A stretch of DNA of 64,000 nt from the NCBI RefSeq assembly GCF_000020125.1, contig NC_010681.1:1054001-1118000 (forward strand). The letters run 5' to 3'. This stretch comes from Paraburkholderia phytofirmans PsJN. GTDB taxonomy: Bacteria; Pseudomonadota; Gammaproteobacteria; Burkholderiales; Burkholderiaceae. Under the pieces are notes generated by a model. That model was not told the origin of the DNA and searched no databases. It saw only the letters and a list, made by a program, of their open reading frames with translations. Numbering within the stretch: the first letter of the stretch is position 1; each line of letters opens with the position of its first letter. Below, piece after piece: positions 28,113 to 37,959 of the stretch. Position numbers and translations under genes: made by a program.

Positions 28113-29192
28113 TTGTCCAGATCGTCGTCCAGGAAGGCTTCCGCGGCGGTGTCCGCGGCGCGTCCCCGGCCCGGCGTCGCGCCTTTGCGCGGCGCGGCCG
28201 AGGGCATGTCGATCGCCGGCGTGGCCGAGCAGGCGGGCGTCTCGGTGGCGACGGTGTCGCGCGTGCTGAACGGCCACGAGAACGTGCGGCCCGCCACGCG
28301 CGACAAGGTGCTGGCCGCCGTCGATGCGAGCGGCTACCGCGTCAACGAACTCGCGCGCAACCTGCGCACCGCCGAAAGCCGCCTGCTGCTGACCATGGTG
28401 CCGGACGTCGGCAACCCCTTTTACGCGGAGATCGTGCGCGGCATCGACAGCGTGGCGCGTCAGCATGGCTACTTCATGCTGCTGTGCGACACCGGCGCCG
28501 ATCCGGGCCGCGAGCGCAGCTACTTCGACTTGCTGCGGCGGCGCCGCGCGGACGGCGCGATCTGTCTCGACCCGGCCACCATCCAGCAGGCGCTGGGCGA
28601 AACCTCCAGCGCGCTGCCGTGGGTCGCGTGCTGCGAGTTCGATCCGGCAATGGGCGTGCCGTATGTCGGCATCGACAACTACCGCGCCGCGGGCGACGCC
28701 GTCAGGCATCTGCTCGCGCGCGGCCACCGTCGTATCGGCCTTATCAATTCCGATGTCGATTATCTGTACGCACGGCAGCGTCAGCAGGGCTATCTGGACG
28801 CGTTGAGCGCAGCTGGCATCACGCCGGACGAACGCTGGCGCATGAATCTGAACAGCCTCGACTATGAAGCGGGCGCGTCGGCGGCAGCCACACTGATGAA
28901 TCAGCCGCAAGCGCCGAGCGCGATCTTCGCGGTCTCCGACACGCTCGCGATCGGCGTGATCCACGGCCTGCGCAGCGTCGGCAAGCGCGTGCCGGACGAC
29001 ATCGCGGTGGTCGGCTTCGACGACATCTCGCTCGCCGCGCAGATCGATCCGCCGCTCACCACCATCGCGCAGCCCATGCGCGAGCTGGGCGAAACCGCCG
29101 CGCGTCTGTTGCTGCAGCGGCTCGCCAATCCGTTGGCGAACGTGCCGGGCGTGCTGCTGCCGCATCGGCTCGTGATTCGCGGGAGCGCCTAA
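28113..29192 (+). CDS. LacI-family transcriptional regulator of the sugar operon
   Basis: Repressor with an N-terminal helix-turn-helix (SIAGVAEQAGVSVATVSRVLNG) and a periplasmic-binding-protein-like effector domain (LLLTMVPDVGNPFYAEIVRGID, FAVSDTLAIGVIHGLRSVG). From the TTG at 28113 it is 359 aa with a basic 31-residue lead; GAGG lies 9 bases before the TTG. An ATG at 28206 is the alternative and would start at the helix-turn-helix itself. The operator directly upstream supports autoregulation. The ABC ATPase gene begins 2 bases after the stop. Confidence 0.92.
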   Translation: MSRSSSRKASAAVSAARPRPGVAPLRGAAEGMSIAGVAEQAGVSVATVSRVLNGHENVRPATRDKVLAAVDASGYRVNELARNLRTAESRLLLTMVPDVGNPFYAEIVRGIDSVARQHGYFMLLCDTGADPGRERSYFDLLRRRRADGAICLDPATIQQALGETSSALPWVACCEFDPAMGVPYVGIDNYRAAGDAVRHLLARGHRRIGLINSDVDYLYARQRQQGYLDALSAAGITPDERWRMNLNSLDYEAGASAAATLMNQPQAPSAIFAVSDTLAIGVIHGLRSVGKRVPDDIAVVGFDDISLAAQIDPPLTTIAQPMRELGETAARLLLQRLANPLANVPGVLLPHRLVIRGSA

Positions 29193-29194
29193 CC

Positions 29195-30662
<1,468 letters not shown>

Positions 30663-30682
<20 letters not shown>

Positions 30683-31676
30683 AGCCGTGCAATCCGGCCG
30701 CGCGTTGCGCTTCGCGCATCGACTGTATGCGCTCGGGCCCCTCGTCGGACTCATCGCGCTGTGCGTGATCGGCACGCTGCTCAACCGCGATTTCGCCACC
30801 GTCGACAACCTGATGAACGTGCTCACGCGCACTTCGTTCATCGGCATCATCGCGGTCGGCATGACCTTCGTGATCATTTCGGGCGGCATCGATCTGTCGG
30901 TCGGATCGATGGCGGCGCTGATCGCGGGCAGCATGATCTGGCTGATGAACGGACTCGCGGCGGGCGTCGGCGGACACGCGTTTCCGCCGCTGATGATTCT
31001 CACGCTCGGCATCGTCGGCGCGCTGATGCTTGGCGGCCTGTTCGGCTGCGCGCACGGCTTGCTGATCACCAAAGGGCGCATCGAGCCGTTCATCGTCACG
31101 CTCGGCACGTTGGGCATCTTTCGCGCGGTGCTGACCTGGCTCGCCGACGGCGGCGCGCTGACTTTGGATAACTCGCTGTCCGACTTGTACGGTCCGGTGT
31201 ACTACGCGAGCCTGTTCGGCGTGCCTGTGCCGATCTGGGTGTTCCTCGTGGTCGCGGCCGGCGGCGCGCTGATCCTCAATCGCACGGCGTTCGGCCGTCA
31301 CGTGCAGGCGATCGGCTCGAACGAGCAGGTCGCGCGTTACGCGGCGATTCGCGTCGACACCGTGAAGATCGTCACGTATGTGTTGCTTGGGATTTGCGTG
31401 GGCGTGGCCACGGTGCTGTATGTGCCGAGGCTCGGCTCGACCACGCCGACGACCGGTTTGCTTTGGGAGCTCGAAGCGATCGCCTCGGTGGTGGTCGGCG
31501 GCACCGCGCTCAAGGGCGGCGAAGGGCGCGTGATCGGCACGGTGATCGGCGCGATCCTGCTCTCGGTGATCGCCAACATTCTGAATCTGACCAGCATCAT
31601 CAGCGTGTATCTGAACGCGGCGGTGCAGGGCGTAGTGATTATCTTCGTCGCGTTCGTACAACGTGGACGGCGGTAG
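30663..31676 (+). CDS. Sugar ABC transporter permease (RbsC type)
   Basis: Inner-membrane permease of the CUT2 class, 337 aa with about eight to ten hydrophobic segments. The segment [21 protein letters not shown] is diagnostic of the RbsC/XylH family; [21 protein letters not shown] lies further on. The start overlaps the ATPase gene. It would form a homodimer with the two-domain ATPase. Confidence 0.95.
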
Positions 31677-31766
31677 CGGTGGCGCTTCATATTGCGCCTT
31701 GAATTTTGCAATCACGGCGAGTTGAGAATCGGGGCGCACGAACGCCTCACAAAAGGAGACACAACC

Positions 31767-32729
31767 ATGAAGCAGGTCATTCGAGCGGTCGGCGCCGGCA
31801 TGCTGGCGTTGGGAATACTTGGCACGGCGAACATTGCTCGCGCCGACGAAAAAGTCACATTGGGTGTTGCGATTCCGACGGCCGACCACGGCTTCACGGG
31901 CGGCATCGTCTGGTGGGCAAACAAGGCCAAGACCGATCTGGAGAAGGCGCATCCCGATCTGAAAGTGATCGTTAAGACCGCGGCCGGCGCGCCTGAACAG
32001 GCGAACCAGTTGCAGGATCTGGTGACGGTGAACAAGATCAATGCGCTCGTGATCTTCCCGTTCGAATCGGCTTCGCTCACGCAACCGGTTGCGCAGGTGA
32101 AAAAGAAGGGCGTGTACGTGACGGTGGTGGATCGCGGCCTGACCGACACCAGCGCGCAGGATGCGTACGTGGCGGGCGACAACACCGCGTTCGGCAAGAT
32201 TCCCGCCGAGTTTCTGGCGAAGGAGTTGGGCGGCAAGGGCGATATCGTTGCGCTGCGAGGCATTCCGACGACGCTCGACAACGAACGCTGGACCGCATTT
32301 ACCGGCGTGCTGAAGGCGTATCCGAACATCAAGATTCTCGATGCGAAGTACGCGAACTGGAATCGCGACGACGCCTTCAAGGTCATGCAGGATTACCTGA
32401 CGCGCTTCAAGCACATCGACGCCGTCTGGGCCGCCGACGACGACATGGCCGTCGGCGTGATCAAGGCGATCGAGCAGGCCAAGCGCACCGACATCAAGAT
32501 CGTGTTTGGCGGCGCGGGTTCGAAGGGCATGGTGAAGAACGTGATGGACGGCGCGCCGATGATTAAGGCCGACGTGTCGTACTCGCCGAAGTTTATCTAC
32601 GACGCGATCAAGCTCACCGCCGAAGCGCGTCTGAAGGGCGACAAGCTGCCGGCCACCACGATCATTCCGTCGGTGCTGATCACGAAGGAAAACGCGCAAC
32701 AGTTCTATTTCCCGGACTCGCCGTTCTGA
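31767..32729 (+). CDS. Periplasmic sugar-binding protein of the ABC importer
   Basis: Substrate-binding protein, 320 aa, with a signal peptide ([26 protein letters not shown]). The mature protein begins [20 protein letters not shown], followed by [22 protein letters not shown] and [19 protein letters not shown], typical of ribose-binding-type proteins. AAAGGAG 7 bases before the ATG at 31767 fixes the start. The ligand cannot be read from the sequence; a sugar or polyol is likely. Confidence 0.94.
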   Translation: MKQVIRAVGAGMLALGILGTANIARADEKVTLGVAIPTADHGFTGGIVWWANKAKTDLEKAHPDLKVIVKTAAGAPEQANQLQDLVTVNKINALVIFPFESASLTQPVAQVKKKGVYVTVVDRGLTDTSAQDAYVAGDNTAFGKIPAEFLAKELGGKGDIVALRGIPTTLDNERWTAFTGVLKAYPNIKILDAKYANWNRDDAFKVMQDYLTRFKHIDAVWAADDDMAVGVIKAIEQAKRTDIKIVFGGAGSKGMVKNVMDGAPMIKADVSYSPKFIYDAIKLTAEARLKGDKLPATTIIPSVLITKENAQQFYFPDSPF

Positions 32730-32819
32730 GCTGAGCATTCGGGGCGCGCCGCCGAAGCCTGAGCCGCACGTTGCGCGGCAGCGGCACGGCGAGCGCGCCC
32801 TCGTTCGAGGAGCCATACG

Positions 32820-33869
32820 ATGAAAACCATCCAAGGGCCGGCAATCTTTCTCGCCCAGTTCATGGGCGACGAAGTGCCGTTCGACAACCTCGCGCATCTT
32901 GCCGAGTGGGCCGCGGGTCTCGGCTTCAAGGGGATTCAGGTGCCGTGCGACAGCCGCCTGATCGATCTCGAACAGGCGGCGGCGAGCCAGACGTATTGCG
33001 ACGAGTTGCGCGAGATCGTGGACAACGCGGGCGTGACGATCACCGAACTCTCGACGCATCTGCAAGGGCAGCTCGTCGCTGTGCATCCGGCGTATGACGC
33101 GTTATTCGACGGCTTTGCCGCGCCGCATGTGCGCGGCGATCCGGCCGCACGCACGCAGTGGGCGATCGAGCAGATGAAGCTCGCGGCGAAGGCGTCGCAG
33201 CGTTTGGGATTGACCACACACGTGTCGTTTTCAGGGGCGCTCGCGTGGCCGTATTTGTACCCGTGGCCGCAGCGTCCCGCAGGTTTGGTCGAAGCGGCGT
33301 TCGACGAACTCGCACGCCGCTGGACGCCGATTCTCGATGCCTTCGACGCAGCAGGCGTGGACGTGTGCTACGAACTGCATCCCGGTGAAGACCTGCACGA
33401 CGGCGTGACCTTCGAGCGGTTTCTCGACGCGGTGAAGCAGCATGCGCGCGCCAACATCCTCTACGATCCAAGCCATTTCGTTTTGCAGCAGCTCGACTAC
33501 CTTGCGTTCATCGACATCTATCACGAGCGCATCAAGGCGTTCCATGTGAAGGACGCGGAGTTTCGTCCGAACGGCAAGCAGGGCGTGTATGGCGGCTATA
33601 GCGGCTGGGTCGAGCGGGCGGGGCGCTTCAGATCGCTCGGCGACGGCCAGATCGATTTCGGCGCGATCTTCTCGAAGATGGCGCAATACGATTTTCCGGG
33701 CTGGGCCGTGCTCGAATGGGAGTGCGCGCTGAAGCATCCGCACGACGGCGCACGCGAAGGCGCCGAGTTTATTCGGCGGCACATCATCCGCGTGGCCGAG
33801 CATGCATTCGACGATTTCGCGGGCAGCGGCGTGGATGCCGCGCAGTTGAAGCGTGTGCTCGGCATTTAA
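32820..33869 (+). CDS. Sugar phosphate isomerase/epimerase-like TIM-barrel protein
   Basis: A 349-aa protein of the xylose isomerase-like/AP endonuclease 2 fold. Metal-site-like segments include VCYELHPGEDLHDG, ILYDPSHFVLQQ, AFHVKDAEF and WAVLEWECA, whose Glu, Asp and His residues usually bind a divalent metal. The gene lies 90 bases after the binding-protein gene and 33 before the dehydrogenase, so it is part of the same operon. It would isomerise or epimerise the imported sugar or its oxidation product; the exact reaction is unknown. Confidence 0.88.
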   Translation: MKTIQGPAIFLAQFMGDEVPFDNLAHLAEWAAGLGFKGIQVPCDSRLIDLEQAAASQTYCDELREIVDNAGVTITELSTHLQGQLVAVHPAYDALFDGFAAPHVRGDPAARTQWAIEQMKLAAKASQRLGLTTHVSFSGALAWPYLYPWPQRPAGLVEAAFDELARRWTPILDAFDAAGVDVCYELHPGEDLHDGVTFERFLDAVKQHARANILYDPSHFVLQQLDYLAFIDIYHERIKAFHVKDAEFRPNGKQGVYGGYSGWVERAGRFRSLGDGQIDFGAIFSKMAQYDFPGWAVLEWECALKHPHDGAREGAEFIRRHIIRVAEHAFDDFAGSGVDAAQLKRVLGI

Positions 33870-33902
33870 GGTGTGCGGCCATAACGCGAAGGAGTAATGG
33901 CG

Positions 33903-35057
33903 ATGCCACAACGAAGGCTCAAACTGGGAATGGTCGGCGGCGGGCAGGGCGCGTTCATCGGCTCGGTGCATCGGATCGCGGCGCGGCTCGACGACCGGTT
34001 CGAACTGGTGGCGGGCGCGTTGTCGTCCGATCCGAAGCGTGCGCAGGCGAGCGCCGATGAGGCGGGAATCGCGCGCAGCTACGCGGACTGGCGCGACATG
34101 GCGCGCGCCGAAGCCGCGCGCGAGGACGGCATCGACGCGGTGGCGATCGTCACGCCGAATCATCTGCACGCGCCGGTCGCGACGGCGTTTCTCGAAGCCG
34201 GCATTCACATCGTGTGCGACAAGCCGCTGGCGATCTCGCTCGCGGAAGGCGAGGCGCTGGCGAAACTGGCTCGTGAGAAGAACAAGCTGTTTGCATTGAC
34301 GCATACGTATTCTGGCTATCCGTTGGTGCGTCATGCCCGCGAGTTGATCGAAAGCGACGAGTTGGGCGAAATACGCGTCGTGCAGGTCGAATACGCGCAG
34401 GACTGGCTGGCGGAGCCGATCGAAACGAGCGGCACGAACAAGCAGGCGGGTTGGCGCACCGATCCGGCGTTAGCGGGGCCGGCGGGATGTCTCGGCGATA
34501 TCGGCACGCATGCTTATCATCTTGCTGCGTTTGTCACGGGTATGACGCCGCATGCACTCGCGGCGGAAGTGCATACCTTCGTGCCGGGGCGCCGGATCGA
34601 CGATCACGTGCAGGCGATGCTGCGTTATCCGAACGGCGCGCGCGGCATGTTGTGGGCGAGCCAGGTGGCGAGCGGCGCGGAAAACGCCTTGCGTTTGCGG
34701 GTGTACGGAACGAAGGCGGGTCTCGCGTTCGATCAGGAACATCCGAATGAATTGTGGTTCACGCCGTTGGGCGGCGCGGCGGAGCGCCTGACACGCGGGC
34801 GCGTGAAGAGCGCGATCGCGGCCCACGCGACGCGCGTGCCCTCGGGACATCCCGAAGGTTATCTGGAAGCGTTCGCGCAGTTGTACAAAGACGCGGCCTT
34901 GCAGATCGAAGCGTTGGCCGCGGGGCGCGCGTTGCCCGCCGAGAGCCTGTTACTGACTACGGTGGAGGATGGCGTGGCGGGGCTGCGGTTTATCGATGCC
35001 ATGCTCGCGAGTAGCGCGGCGGATGGGCAGTGGCGGGAGATCGCGCGCAGCGCTTGA
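33903..35057 (+). CDS. Gfo/Idh/MocA-family NAD(P)-dependent sugar dehydrogenase
   Basis: Oxidoreductase of 384 aa with an N-terminal Rossmann motif (KLGMVGGGQGAFIG), AIVTPNHLHAPVATAFLEAGIHIVCDKPLA containing the family's CDKP motif with the catalytic Lys, and GDIGTHAYHL as the substrate-side motif. I use the second ATG (33903) because the GGAG at 33891 lies 8 bases before it but only 2 before the ATG at 33897. Last gene of the operon; it probably oxidises a sugar or polyol hydroxyl. Confidence 0.92.
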   Translation: MPQRRLKLGMVGGGQGAFIGSVHRIAARLDDRFELVAGALSSDPKRAQASADEAGIARSYADWRDMARAEAAREDGIDAVAIVTPNHLHAPVATAFLEAGIHIVCDKPLAISLAEGEALAKLAREKNKLFALTHTYSGYPLVRHARELIESDELGEIRVVQVEYAQDWLAEPIETSGTNKQAGWRTDPALAGPAGCLGDIGTHAYHLAAFVTGMTPHALAAEVHTFVPGRRIDDHVQAMLRYPNGARGMLWASQVASGAENALRLRVYGTKAGLAFDQEHPNELWFTPLGGAAERLTRGRVKSAIAAHATRVPSGHPEGYLEAFAQLYKDAALQIEALAAGRALPAESLLLTTVEDGVAGLRFIDAMLASSAADGQWREIARSA

Positions 35058-35107
35058 GAGCCGGTTTATCTTGCGGCGTGAACCATGAGCGGGATTGATC
35101 GCCGTAC

Positions 35108-35368
35108 TCAACCGCCCTTGCTCTTTTTGATCTGCTCTTCGAACGCGATATCCAGCTTGCTTGCTTTGCGTGGCTTTGGTGGACCGAACCCGTCGACGAA
35201 TTTGACGAAGTCGTCGAGCGTCAGCGGATCGGAGACTTTCTTGTCCGTGCCGCTCGATTTGTCGACCAGATAGAACAGGCCGCCGGACAGGCTGATCGCG
35301 GCGAACTGCGGATTGCCGCTGCGGGTTTTCAACCGCTCGACGGCGTGGATGGCTCGGGTGGTGCGCAT
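35108..35368 (-). CDS. Small conserved-looking hypothetical protein
   Basis: An 86-aa protein without signal peptide or membrane segment. It has a beta-rich middle (FAAISLSGGLFYLVDKSSG), then a helical part (LTLDDFVKFVDGF) and a Lys-rich C-terminus. I do not recognise a family. It is convergent with the dehydrogenase gene (50 bases apart) and stands alone. The composition looks like a real protein rather than a shadow frame, but no good ribosome site is evident. Confidence 0.6.
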   Translation of the reverse strand: MRTTRAIHAVERLKTRSGNPQFAAISLSGGLFYLVDKSSGTDKKVSDPLTLDDFVKFVDGFGPPKPRKASKLDIAFEEQIKKSKGG

Positions 35369-35592
35369 GATGTGGGAGACGGCTGGCTGAAGGGTTGCAC
35401 TTTAACAGCAGACAGTGGCGTGCCGGATTGTTGATGATTTCTTTGGTGGCTAATCGCCCTGTTCGCCGCGGCTATTCGAGCGTTATACGATTTTTTCAGC
35501 GTGTACGATTTTTCGATACGTTCAATAGAAACCGTACACGCATGCTCTGCCGCACGCCCACTGCACGACCATCAATGCAGTATAGAGCGTGC

Positions 35593-35623
35593 GCACCGCC
35601 CGACTGGCGCGTCCGGGCGGTGC
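35593..35623 (-). terminator. Hairpin after the orphan binding-protein gene
   Basis: Perfect 10-base stem GCACCGCCCG / CGGGCGGTGC with an 11-base loop, 22 bases past the stop of the leftward gene at 35645. No T-run follows, so it may be a terminator aided by Rho or an RNA-protecting hairpin. I see nothing else in 35369-35592. Confidence 0.4.
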
Positions 35624-35644
35624 GGCTACCTGGATGCGGCTATC

Positions 35645-36814
35645 TTACTGACTCAAATAAACAAACTTCCCATTCCTGATCACACCCATCACACTCGCCC
35701 GCTGATCCAACCCCACGTGATCCTTCGGGCTCGTGTTGACCACACCGTTCGGCACGACCAGTTCATGCGCGTGCTCCAGTTCGTCTCTTAGCGCGATGCG
35801 GAACGCCGGCGTGCCCGGCTGCGCCGTCTTCAACGCGCGGGCCACGGCGTCCTGCAAACGCGGAAACACGCCCGCGGCATCGCCCGCGAATTGCGTCACG
35901 CTGCCCGGGCCGTACTTCGCTTCGTATTCGTTCGTGAAAGCGAGCGCCGCCTTCTTCGCCGGATGATCGGCCGGCAGCGTGCGCGCCACCACGACCGGCT
36001 GCGTCGGGAACAGCGTGCCTTCCACGTCCTTGCCGCCCAGCTTGATGAACTCCGGCGTGGCGATGCCGTGCGTCTGATAGATCGGACCTTTGAAGCCGCG
36101 CTCGATCAGCGTGCGCTGCGGCAGCACGGTCGGCGTGCCGGCGCCGGCGATCAGGATCGCGTCCGGCTTGGCGGCCATCAGTTTCAGAATCTGGCCGGTG
36201 ACGCTCGCATCGGTGCGGTTGTAGCGCTCGGTGGCCACCAACTGAATATGACGCAGCGCCGCGAACTTGCTGAACTCGTTAAGCCAGCTTTCGCCGTAGC
36301 CGTCCGCGAAACCGATGAAGCCCACCGTCTTCACATTGTGGTTCGACATGTAGCGCGTCATCACGTCGGCCATCGCGCTGTCGGTTTGCGCCATCTTGTA
36401 GGCCCACACCTTCTTGCCTTCCTGCGGCTCCACGACGCTTGCCGAGCCGATCAGCGTGATCATCGGCGTCTGGCTCTCGGCGACCGGATCGAGCGCGGCC
36501 ATTGCCGCCGGCGTGATGTTCGGGCCGACGATCACGTCCACATGATCCTCGTTGATCAGCTTGCGGATGTTGCGCACGGCGGCGCCTGGGTCGGAGGCGT
36601 CGTCGAGGAAGATGTAGTCGGCTTTCTGGCCGGCGATCGTGGCCGGCCACATCAGCATCGCGTTCTTGCTGGTGATGCCGATCACAGCCGCCGGGCCGGT
36701 GCTCGACAGATCGATGCCGACCTTGATGTCGGCGTGTGCAGCGGTGGCGAGCAACAGCGCGCCAAAACCTAAAGCGGCGGTGAGGCCGCTGAATTTTTTC
36801 TTATACGACGTCAT
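35645..36814 (-). CDS. Branched-chain-amino-acid-type periplasmic binding protein (orphan)
   Basis: Binding protein of the Leu/Ile/Val type, 389 aa, with a signal peptide (LTAALGFGALLLATAAHA). The mature part starts DIKVGIDLSSTGPAAVIG, with VDVIVGPNITPAAMAALDPVAESQTPMI and VGFIGFADGYGESWLNEF, all usual for this family. GGAGA lies 9 bases before the ATG. No permease or ATPase genes adjoin it, so it must use a transporter encoded elsewhere or act as a sensor. It lies 34 bases downstream of cysB on the same strand, which raises a possible link to sulfur-compound uptake; that is inference. Confidence 0.9.
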   Translation of the reverse strand: MTSYKKKFSGLTAALGFGALLLATAAHADIKVGIDLSSTGPAAVIGITSKNAMLMWPATIAGQKADYIFLDDASDPGAAVRNIRKLINEDHVDVIVGPNITPAAMAALDPVAESQTPMITLIGSASVVEPQEGKKVWAYKMAQTDSAMADVMTRYMSNHNVKTVGFIGFADGYGESWLNEFSKFAALRHIQLVATERYNRTDASVTGQILKLMAAKPDAILIAGAGTPTVLPQRTLIERGFKGPIYQTHGIATPEFIKLGGKDVEGTLFPTQPVVVARTLPADHPAKKAALAFTNEYEAKYGPGSVTQFAGDAAGVFPRLQDAVARALKTAQPGTPAFRIALRDELEHAHELVVPNGVVNTSPKDHVGLDQRASVMGVIRNGKFVYLSQ

Positions 36815-36848
36815 CGAAGGGTCTCCGTAGCGAGAAGCGGTGGTGTTA

Positions 36849-37790
36849 TCAAAGTTCGTAGGTTTCGTGTTCGCCCTTGAGCGCCTGCTCGATCAGCTTG
36901 CGGTTCATGCTCGGCGACAACAGCTCGACGAGCGTATACACATAGCTGCGCAAATAGGCGCCCTGTTTCAGCGCGACCCGCGTCACATTGCTGCCAAACA
37001 GGTGGCCAACCGGCATCGCGCGCAAATGGCGGTCGCGCTCGGCGTTGAACGCGATATCCGCCATGATGCCGACGCCGAGGCCCAATTCCACGTAGGTCTT
37101 GATCACGTCGGCGTCGATTGCTTCGAGCACGATATCCGGATGCAGCCCGCGCAGCCGGAACGCCTCGTTGATCTTGGTGCGGCCGGCGAACGCGTTGTCG
37201 TAGGTGATCAGCGGATACTGGGTCAGATCATCCAGCGACAAAAGTTTGCGGTCGAGCAGCGGATGATCCGGTTGCATCACGGCGACGTGGTGCCACTGGA
37301 AGCACGGCAGCGACACCAGTTCCTTATAGTTGGCAATTGCTTCGGTGGCGATGGCGAGATCGGCCTGATCGTGCAGCACCATTTCGGCGACCTGAGTCGG
37401 GCTGCCTTGCAGAATCGAAAGGTGAACTTTGGGAAAGCGCTTCTTGAATTCGGCGATGGCGGCTGGCAGCGAGTAGCGCGCCTGCGTGTGGGTGGCGGCG
37501 ATCACCAGATTGCCCTGATCCTGCGCCGCGTAATCTTTACCGACCCGTTTGAGGCTCTCCACCTCCTGCAGGATCTTCTCGACTGACTGCAAAATGATGC
37601 GTCCCGGCTCGGTCAACGAGCGCACGCGCTTGCCGTGGCGCGTGAAGATTTCCACGCCCAGTTCGTCTTCCAGCTCGATGATTGCCTTGGAAACGCCCGG
37701 CTGGCTGGTAAACAGCGCCTTGGCAGCTTCGGTCAGGTTGAAGTTCTGCCGCACAGCCTCGCGGACGAAGCGGAATTGGTGCAGGTTCAT
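36849..37790 (-). CDS. cysB: CysB-type LysR regulator of sulfur assimilation
   Basis: LysR-family regulator, 313 aa. It begins MNLHQFRFVREAVRQNFNLTEAAKALFTSQPGVSKAI, the CysB/Cbl-type helix-turn-helix, followed by a CysB-type effector domain (AATHTQARYSLPAAIAEFKKRFP, YDNAFAGRTKINEAF). Divergent from cysI with about 170 bases between, the textbook arrangement for control of the sulfate-reduction operon. O-acetylserine or related inducer binding is known for the family. Confidence 0.94.
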   Translation of the reverse strand: MNLHQFRFVREAVRQNFNLTEAAKALFTSQPGVSKAIIELEDELGVEIFTRHGKRVRSLTEPGRIILQSVEKILQEVESLKRVGKDYAAQDQGNLVIAATHTQARYSLPAAIAEFKKRFPKVHLSILQGSPTQVAEMVLHDQADLAIATEAIANYKELVSLPCFQWHHVAVMQPDHPLLDRKLLSLDDLTQYPLITYDNAFAGRTKINEAFRLRGLHPDIVLEAIDADVIKTYVELGLGVGIMADIAFNAERDRHLRAMPVGHLFGSNVTRVALKQGAYLRSYVYTLVELLSPSMNRKLIEQALKGEHETYEL

Positions 37791-37959
37791 ATATAACCTC
37801 TCCGCATATCAAAAGAATTTTTTAGTCGTTTGAAATATAAGGGCAGTTTATTACGATCTGTCCATCTTTTTCAATATGGATATCTGTATTTGTCATAAGC
37901 AAATGAGCGATGGGTCTAAACGTTCATTGGCGAAGACTGACAAAGAGGAGGTCCAGAGC
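37791..37959. promoter_or_regulatory. cysB-cysI divergent promoter region
   Basis: AT-rich gap between the divergent cysB and cysI genes, with T/A runs around 37810-37880 (for example AATTTTTTAG and TTGAAATATAAG). CysB sites are poorly conserved, so I do not mark an individual box. A strong Shine-Dalgarno sequence GAGGAGGT lies at 37946-37952 next to the cysI start. Confidence 0.55.
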
